Shown here in pieces: positions 15,001 through 19,638 of a DNA stretch of 19,638 nucleotides (position 1 is the stretch's first letter; each line of letters begins with the position of its first letter). The notes under the pieces were generated by a model, which searched no databases, was not told the origin of the DNA, and worked only from the letters and a program-made list of their open reading frames with translations. The stretch comes from an uncultured Lachnospiraceae bacterium. GTDB taxonomy: Bacteria > Bacillota > Clostridia > Lachnospirales > Lachnospiraceae. Location of the stretch: the NCBI GenBank assembly GCA_910586005.1, contig CAJUHG010000015.1, positions 1-19,638 on the forward strand. The letters run 5' to 3'. A program made the translations under genes and the position numbers.

Positions 15001-16224
15001 AAGAATACGACTAGACTTTCCTATCTGTTACAAGGAGCAGGATTTTATAATTCTTTCTCAAATTATCAATTTGATTCAAAAGATATGAAATTTTATTCTT
15101 TGGTTGGCTGTGATTTGTTTGGATATATTAAGAAGTTTCCCTATATTACAGTAAATGACATGGCAGCTTTTAAGTTATCTTCTAGTGAAAGTAGCAATCA
15201 ACCAGAATTTTTTGAGGATTATAAAGAGCTCTGGGAAAAGTATAGTGAAAAGAGTAGTGTATGGAAATCACTTTGTGAGCTGTTAGGCGAACATGCGGAG
15301 AAACAGGATGTGCTTGCATCTTTTGAGAAGAAACAGGATTATAAAAATAGTAAAAAGGTTCAGGAATATACATATATTCTTCCATTTATGTGTAGTAAAA
15401 GTGCGACAAAAATTGTAAATTTTTTGAAAGAACAGGATATTATTGAACAAAAAAGCAAAGTAAATGGATATACAACAGATTCTTGTAAAATAATTATTAT
15501 AGACAATTATGGTTATAAATTAAGATATGACAAACTGTTTTCTAATGTTTATGCTCTTATGATACCTAATGCAATTACACTTTATACAAAAGGTAAGGAT
15601 GTGTTTGTAAAATTTGATAATCTAATTGTTTCAAAGGTGAAAATTCCAGAAAAATTTTCAGAAAAACGAAAGGAAGAAATTAAAAAATTAATCAACTATT
15701 TTGCAGATAAGGGATATATTATAAATCTTTATACTGCTCCAGATGGAAAGATGAGTTTTACCTATGCAACAAGACAGATTAAGGAACTTTTGACAACAGC
15801 GGGAAAAATGCTAGAAGTGCATACTTATCATAAAGTGAAAGAATGTGGGCGATTTGATGATGTTGTCAGCAGTTTTGAAATTGATTGGGAAGAAACAGAA
15901 GTAAAAAATGAGTTTGATTGTATTATAACAAAAGGGTTTTGTACTTTGTTTGTAGAATGTAAGGCTAGATTTGATATTAAGCAGGAATTTTATTTCAAGC
16001 TAGCGAGTTTAGCAGAGCAGTTTGGAATTAATGCAACTGCTGTATTGATTGCAGATACACAGGAGGAGAAAAGTTTTTATGATAATGCACCTATAAATAC
16101 CATGCAGAGAAAACGTGGGAATATGATGAATATTGTCACTGTTTGGAAACCTAATGAAATTAATAATATTGGACATACATTGTTAAATATAATCAATGGA
16201 ACTTATGTAAGTAAGGAGGAATAA
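12028..16224 (+). CDS. Multidomain Ser/Thr kinase - TrkA-N - RyR-like - CARF-like - PD-(D/E)xK nuclease
   Basis: A soluble 1398-residue protein with no membrane span. Residues about 20-340 form a Hanks-type kinase: Lys54 (GILKEF), catalytic loop HRDIKPSN (188-195), metal-binding Asp216, GTEGYLEPE (230-238) and Asp249 (TDIYAIG). The glycine-rich loop lacks glycines and DFG reads DSV. Residues about 394-530 are a TrkA-N-type Rossmann domain: GFGNYG (401-406), VVSDND (428-433), VFVALGEDK. Residues about 645-715 resemble an RyR repeat (IEHRRWVTEKLCLGW). Residues about 850-1050 are an alpha/beta region in the position of a CARF domain, and about 1112-1160 is winged-helix-like. The C terminus is a PD-(D/E)xK nuclease with Glu1263, Asp1297 (NEFDCI) and Glu1310/Lys1312 (VECKA), as in Card1/Can2. 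Kinase and nuclease calls are firm, TrkA-N good, RyR and CARF tentative. Role in defence is inference. Confidence 0.8.
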   Translation: MKEHYNLKKSILLCWENDKEKFKRTFTIVKKLSEETSAIYYEAYSENGKKGILKEFYPKGFALERDKNGQLFPFRESEDRKEKFQKAKQEYLEPYNMLLEEKKKGNEPELVTFIPEFEIYYGCDETYNKIGSVYIWMHKSNVETFDKICEEIHKHPEVSPEHKLVTVLYAIENLTKSIYALHRVDILHRDIKPSNFGFLKRGDETLTQAFSMIHIDSVCSIYHSSNEIVGTEGYLEPEVAQEELTYQTDIYAIGAMLFHAIIVSDELKEGKYLYKSEHYDRLHELISNSKLIQASEANAHPRLRNILSVILQKCLCERANRYANCEELLEDLQTALYYALPSDIARKNRLREKWVLTDIEKSLDKNKEKNSTLAIQYHLYQYPLYQWLDEKENNINILVIGFGNYGQKFLDICLQAGQIRDKILNVTVVSDNDTDKEIYLSERPELSEFFNIDGSLDYCEDIYGNITFETTELAREDQKANTDILQNIMYEHYEIKRPHYVFVALGEDKLNLAAAKACKLAVEVFEINCAVHYVCENKHSSEEKIEDLYPIYVNEDVKKSELYPEIERMAFNTHLIWEKNLNINFQTVRANFRKAYNHDACISSVLSLKYKLYSIGIDLDKCNFTAASKAFVEKDLSTTEKNLTIKNELIWIEHRRWVTEKLCLGWSKTQHLEDCLNGMTKDEKKKQHICIVRSRPDQELAVKYRKNNFEKWEKPSNSSNDILDKLDELDQISVKLHRLFVEKAKVVKEKNLLNGNSMAGIRALIEGNKKAIVAFQEWFACLKDIWNGDRDKVPLYKGLKNAFLNTTDTISKKSQKLVREQVKAFEVIFYPILASMEYRDWKQDDVAFIDNIPFILTYTENVYMVIPYAMGDNTQVFGNVAAPTIVNPARILYLCLLESRQEVKQLQETIPYLMEYMRKKQVKSTVELIVISSDALSSILNENFKKEVLQLGKGRIRQIKYIQLGEMEELTANLENYLKHRCNKKKVFAVEKNTTRLSYLLQGAGFYNSFSNYQFDSKDMKFYSLVGCDLFGYIKKFPYITVNDMAAFKLSSSESSNQPEFFEDYKELWEKYSEKSSVWKSLCELLGEHAEKQDVLASFEKKQDYKNSKKVQEYTYILPFMCSKSATKIVNFLKEQDIIEQKSKVNGYTTDSCKIIIIDNYGYKLRYDKLFSNVYALMIPNAITLYTKGKDVFVKFDNLIVSKVKIPEKFSEKRKEEIKKLINYFADKGYIINLYTAPDGKMSFTYATRQIKELLTTAGKMLEVHTYHKVKECGRFDDVVSSFEIDWEETEVKNEFDCIITKGFCTLFVECKARFDIKQEFYFKLASLAEQFGINATAVLIADTQEEKSFYDNAPINTMQRKRGNMMNIVTVWKPNEINNIGHTLLNIINGTYVSKEE

Positions 16225-16226
16225 AA

Positions 16227-16511
16227 ATGTATCAACCGAAACCAATTGATACAAAGGATGTTATATTACCAGAAGAACTTTTAGCGTTGACAGAACAAAT
16301 TGCTGAAAATGTACATGATGTCTGGGCGTCAGGTCGTATCGCAGAAGGGTGGACTTATGGAGAAGTAAAAGATGTAGAACATAAAAAAACACCTTTTCTG
16401 GTTCCCTATGAGGAGTTGCCAGAAAGTGAAAAAGATTATGACAGAAACACTGCACTTGAAACATTAAAATTGATAATTAAAAAAGGTTATCAAATCAACA
16501 AAGTAATATAA
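16227..16511 (+). CDS. Stand-alone RyR (ryanodine receptor repeat) domain protein
   Basis: The whole 94-residue protein is one RyR repeat (PF02026 type), best known from eukaryotic ryanodine receptors and also found in bacteria. Diagnostic positions are ENVHDVWASGRIAEGWTYG (27-45), then FLVPYEELPESEKDYDR (57-73) and TALETLKLII (75-84). It has no signal peptide, no membrane span and no extra domain. A strong AAGGAGG (16213-16219) lies inside the end of the kinase gene. The ATG is 2 bases after that gene's stop, so translation is coupled and stoichiometric expression with the kinase-nuclease is likely. The upstream protein has its own degenerate RyR-like segment, which suggests that the small protein is a paired ligand sensor or regulatory subunit. 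Its ligand in bacteria is not established; nucleotide-derived signals are a reasonable guess. Confidence 0.88.
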   Translation: MYQPKPIDTKDVILPEELLALTEQIAENVHDVWASGRIAEGWTYGEVKDVEHKKTPFLVPYEELPESEKDYDRNTALETLKLIIKKGYQINKVI

Positions 16512-16548
16512 TCAAAAATGGATCATATATAAGGAGAGGAAATAATCC

Positions 16549-19500
16549 ATGCAAAAGATATTTATTTCTAGCACATTCCGCGATATGCAAGTGGAGAGAG
16601 ATGTCATACATACCATTGTGATTCCAAAACTTCGTTTGATTGCACAGAAATATGGAGAGGATGTAGAAGTTTGTGATCTCCGTTGGGGCGTAAATACGGG
16701 GGATTTAGATAGTGAAGCAGGTTCTAGGAAAGTGTTGTCTGTTTGTTTGGACGAGATTGACAAATGCCACCCATTTATGTTGGTAATTTTAGGGCAGCGT
16801 TATGGTTGGATTCCAGAGCCAAAATTATTAAAGAGTGCTGCTAATCGAAAAAACTATCATCTTTCAGAATTAGAAAAAAGTGTCACAGCATTAGAGATTG
16901 AGTATGGTGCGTTAGCGGATAAGGAAGTGCTAAAGCGTTCCATTTTTATGTTTAGAGAACCGATGCCAGAAGCAGATATAGATTATCAGAGTGAAGGAGA
17001 GGAATATACTAGACGTTTAGAAGCCTTGAAGACGCGTATAAGGAAACTAGCAGGAGAACGTGTCTTTTCTTATCAATTAGAATGGGATAATGAAAAAAAA
17101 ATACCTACAAAACTTGAAAGTTTTATACAGATTGTAACAGAACAAATACGTTTGTTGTTAGAACATGAGTGGGAAGCATATGCAAAACTTCCTGAATGCC
17201 AAAAAGAAGAAAAGCGGCATTGGATATTTGTTGAGCAAAAGGCAGGACAGTTTGCTGGAAGAACTGCACTCCTTTCAGAGGGAAAACAGAAGTTAGAAAA
17301 GGAAAGTGGTATGCTTGCCATTGTCGGAAAAGCAGGAAGTGGAAAAAGTACTTTGTGCTGCAAAATGCTAAAAGACTATCAGATGCAAGGATGGAATGTA
17401 TTTCCATTTATTTGTGGAAATACAAGACAAAGTGTATCTGCAATGGATATGATAAAACAGTGGGTTTTTTATATAGAAGAGCTATTAGGAGTAGAACATT
17501 TTGAAACAGAAGAAAATGTGCAAATTCCATTAAGAACAGAACATTCCAAGGCAGAAAAAGATATAGAAGACTTAGTAAGAGAAAAACATTCTGGAACAAA
17601 AGAGAAGGAAAAAATTAAAACAGAAACTGACTGGAAGGAGCGTTTTTGGGATTTACTTACTATATATGATGAGCTAGAAGAAGTTCCAAAACTTCTTCTA
17701 GCAGCAGATGGTTTGGATCAGTTGAAGTCTAATGAATTAGCAGAAAAATTTGGATTTCTTCCAGTTTTCAGAAGAAAGAAGATATATTTTTTGCTAAGCT
17801 GTTTGGATAACTATAACTTAAAACAATATAGAGGAGATTGCCTCAAGATTAACTATATGACACAACAAGAAAAAATAGCAGTTTTTCAAGGAATGTTATC
17901 TTTTCAACAAAAAGGGTTAGACCAAGTTATTATAGATGAAGTTATGAAAAAGCAGGCAGCAGAAAATCCTTTATATTTAAGTTTGTTACTACAGAGATTA
18001 CTTATTATGGACAAGAATGATTTTGATATAATTGCTGAATATGGAAATGATATGCAAGCAATTAATCGCTACCAAACAGAACTAATTCGACACGCACCAG
18101 AAGATTCAGAGGAAATGAGTTGTCTTTTAATAAGAGAGACAGAAGAGCGGATAGAAAGAAGCTATATATACAAAACAGAGCATCTCCTAATGGAGAAGAA
18201 AAAACAGTTAGAAAAGAAAGGGTTGATTCAAAGAGCTGCAGAGTATCTTGCAGTTGCCCGTCAGGGATTAAGAAAGTATGACCTTAAAGTATTATTAGAA
18301 CAGGAAGGTATGCAATGGAATAATCTGGATTTTTCTCAAGCAGTACACTATATGCCCATTTTGTTTGTAGAAAGAAATAATGGTCAAATAGATTTCACAC
18401 ATCAGAGTATTCGCTTAGGAGTGTGTAAATATCTGGATAGACAAGCTATAGAGCTTAATATTTTTACCTATTTGAAAACACTTCCCAAAGAAGATAAATT
18501 GCTGATAGATGAAATGGTTTATTATTGTTATATATTAGATGAGAAAAAATATTTTATAAAGTATATACAACAAAGTCTTGCAGATGGCAATGCATTTGCC
18601 TTGAAAAAAGCTGCACAGGAATTATATTGGATATGTATGAAAGATTCTGGTAAATGGTATGCATCTGTTCTAGAAGAGCAGACAAAAGAACTTACATATG
18701 GAAGAGAAGCATTTTATTTTGTAGTCTGTTATTTTCAAAATATGTTTGTACAAGATTCTACATTTGAATTGGATGTACAACTGAAAATCTATATACTTAT
18801 TTTGCAAATGAGTAAGAGATTATATCAAGAGCAGGAAACCGAAGAGAGTTATAGAGATTATTGTATTAGTTGTGATAAAGTGGGAGATATCTATCAAAAG
18901 CAGGGAGACTTAGAAAAAGCACTGATACAATATGAAAAGAGTTTATTTTTAAGAAAAAAATTTGATAAAAAGCAGAAAACACCAGAGAGTTGTAACGACT
19001 ATAGCATCAGTTGTAATAGAATGGGAGATATTTATCAAGAACAAGGAGACTTAGAAAAAGCCCTAAAATATTACAAGAGAAGTCAAATATTAAGACAAAA
19101 TCTATATAAGAAACAAAAAACAAAAGAACATTGCAGAGGTTATCTTGTAAGCTGCATAAAAATGGGAGAAATTTATCAAAAACAGGGAAATTTAGAAGAA
19201 GCATTTCACATGTATCAGGAAAGTCAAACTTTTAGCCGGAAATTATATCAGGAACAGAAGACTGCAAAAAGTTGCAGAGACTATAGCGTTAGTTGTGATA
19301 GAATGGGAAATCTCTACCAAGAGCAAGGAAATTTAGAGAAAGCGTTAGAAAATTATAAGAAAAGTTTGGACTTAAGAAAGAAGTTGTACGAACAGCAGAG
19401 AACAGCAAAAAGTTGCAGAGATTATAGTGTTAGTTGCAGCAATGTAGGAGATATTTATCTAGAACAGGGAAGATTGGACGAAGCATTTGAAAGATATAAG

Positions 19501-19638
19501 AAAAATCTAAGTTTAAGCAGAAAATTATATGAAGAGCAAGGAACAGCAAAAAGTTATAAGGACTATAGTGTTAGTTGTATTAGAATAGGAGAGATTTATC
19601 AAAGACAAGGAAAACTAGACGAAGCACTTAAAATATAT
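16549..19638 (+). CDS. DUF4062 - P-loop NTPase (STAND/NACHT-like) - TPR protein, cut by the window edge
   Basis: The frame is open from ATG 16549 to the last base (1030 codons, no stop), so the C terminus is missing. The N terminus is a canonical DUF4062: KIFISSTFRDMQVERD, CDLRWGV, VCLDEIDKCHPFMLVILG and RYGWIPE, ending near residue 130. The NTPase has Walker A GKAGSGKST (260-268) and Walker B LLLAADGLDQL (Asp387, Asp390). A sensor-like FLLSCLDNY and a helical winged-helix-like region follow. From residue 768 there are at least six 47-residue TPR repeats. This is the layout of STAND signalling ATPases, where the repeats sense a ligand and the N-terminal domain is effector or adaptor. AAGGAGAGG (16531-16539) precedes the ATG, 37 bases after the RyR gene. 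DUF4062 chemistry is unknown to me. Confidence 0.85.
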   Translation, partial: MQKIFISSTFRDMQVERDVIHTIVIPKLRLIAQKYGEDVEVCDLRWGVNTGDLDSEAGSRKVLSVCLDEIDKCHPFMLVILGQRYGWIPEPKLLKSAANRKNYHLSELEKSVTALEIEYGALADKEVLKRSIFMFREPMPEADIDYQSEGEEYTRRLEALKTRIRKLAGERVFSYQLEWDNEKKIPTKLESFIQIVTEQIRLLLEHEWEAYAKLPECQKEEKRHWIFVEQKAGQFAGRTALLSEGKQKLEKESGMLAIVGKAGSGKSTLCCKMLKDYQMQGWNVFPFICGNTRQSVSAMDMIKQWVFYIEELLGVEHFETEENVQIPLRTEHSKAEKDIEDLVREKHSGTKEKEKIKTETDWKERFWDLLTIYDELEEVPKLLLAADGLDQLKSNELAEKFGFLPVFRRKKIYFLLSCLDNYNLKQYRGDCLKINYMTQQEKIAVFQGMLSFQQKGLDQVIIDEVMKKQAAENPLYLSLLLQRLLIMDKNDFDIIAEYGNDMQAINRYQTELIRHAPEDSEEMSCLLIRETEERIERSYIYKTEHLLMEKKKQLEKKGLIQRAAEYLAVARQGLRKYDLKVLLEQEGMQWNNLDFSQAVHYMPILFVERNNGQIDFTHQSIRLGVCKYLDRQAIELNIFTYLKTLPKEDKLLIDEMVYYCYILDEKKYFIKYIQQSLADGNAFALKKAAQELYWICMKDSGKWYASVLEEQTKELTYGREAFYFVVCYFQNMFVQDSTFELDVQLKIYILILQMSKRLYQEQETEESYRDYCISCDKVGDIYQKQGDLEKALIQYEKSLFLRKKFDKKQKTPESCNDYSISCNRMGDIYQEQGDLEKALKYYKRSQILRQNLYKKQKTKEHCRGYLVSCIKMGEIYQKQGNLEEAFHMYQESQTFSRKLYQEQKTAKSCRDYSVSCDRMGNLYQEQGNLEKALENYKKSLDLRKKLYEQQRTAKSCRDYSVSCSNVGDIYLEQGRLDEAFERYKKNLSLSRKLYEEQGTAKSYKDYSVSCIRIGEIYQRQGKLDEALKIY
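18850..19638 (+). repeat. Exact-period 141-bp tandem repeats encoding TPRs
   Basis: Repeat starts fall at 18850, 18991, 19132, 19273, 19414 and 19555 (the last cut by the window edge). Each is exactly 141 bp, or 47 codons. The shared core is RDYSVSC, then MGDIYQEQG, LEKAL, a Tyr-Lys helix, and KLYEEQ. Similarity is visible at DNA level (for example GAGATTTATC and AAAAGTTGCAGAG recur), suggesting recent duplication or gene conversion. Confidence 0.9.

Noticed and set aside
16227..16511. Antitoxin partner of the upstream nuclease gene
   Set aside because: A small coupled gene suggests it, but the sequence is a full RyR repeat, and no antitoxin fold or DNA-binding motif is visible. An inhibitory role is still possible.
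18850..19638. CRISPR-like direct repeats
   Set aside because: The 141-bp periodicity is in frame, contiguous without spacers, and encodes TPR motifs.

Overview
The window is AT-rich, has strong AGGAGG-type ribosome binding sites and tightly packed co-directional genes. It carries the anaerobic (cbi) cobalamin pathway, which points to an anaerobic low-GC Firmicute, probably of class Clostridia and perhaps Lachnospiraceae. All convincing genes lie on the + strand.

Region 1 (1-878) holds a cluster of hairpins at the left edge, one small hypothetical gene (501-701), a good sigma-A promoter (744-772) and a compact structured leader RNA (about 779-876). The leader precedes the cobalamin operon but has no recognisable B12-box riboswitch core.

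Region 2 (912-8750) is a corrin-ring operon: cbiD, cbiL (cobI), cbiF (cobM), cbiG, cbiH (cobJ), and a three-domain fusion cbiJ-cbiE-cbiT. Together these cover the methylations, ring contraction, C-ring reduction and decarboxylation from cobalt-precorrin-2 to cobalt-precorrin-8. CbiC, CbiA, the cobalt chelatase and the nucleotide-loop genes are not in the window. CbiG and CbiJET both carry acidic or charged inter-domain linkers made of short tandem repeats. A Glu/Lys-rich hypothetical gene is coupled to the end of the operon.

Region 3 (8751-11870) holds asnB (glutamine-dependent asparagine synthetase) behind its own promoter. It is followed by a secreted fibronectin-III/SH3 protein that ends in a clear intrinsic terminator.

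Region 4 (11871-19638, running off the right edge) is the most interesting part. Behind a near-perfect sigma-A promoter are three co-directional, closely spaced genes. The first encodes a 1398-aa protein read as Ser/Thr kinase, TrkA-N Rossmann domain, RyR-like motif, CARF-like/winged-helix region and PD-(D/E)xK nuclease of the Card1/Can2 (DUF1887) type. The second is a 94-aa stand-alone ryanodine-receptor repeat (RyR) protein. The third is a DUF4062-P-loop NTPase (STAND/NACHT-like) protein ending in at least six exact-period 47-residue TPR repeats. Sensor, kinase, nuclease and STAND modules in one operon suggest a multi-component conflict or anti-phage system. That function is inferred from domains, not shown.
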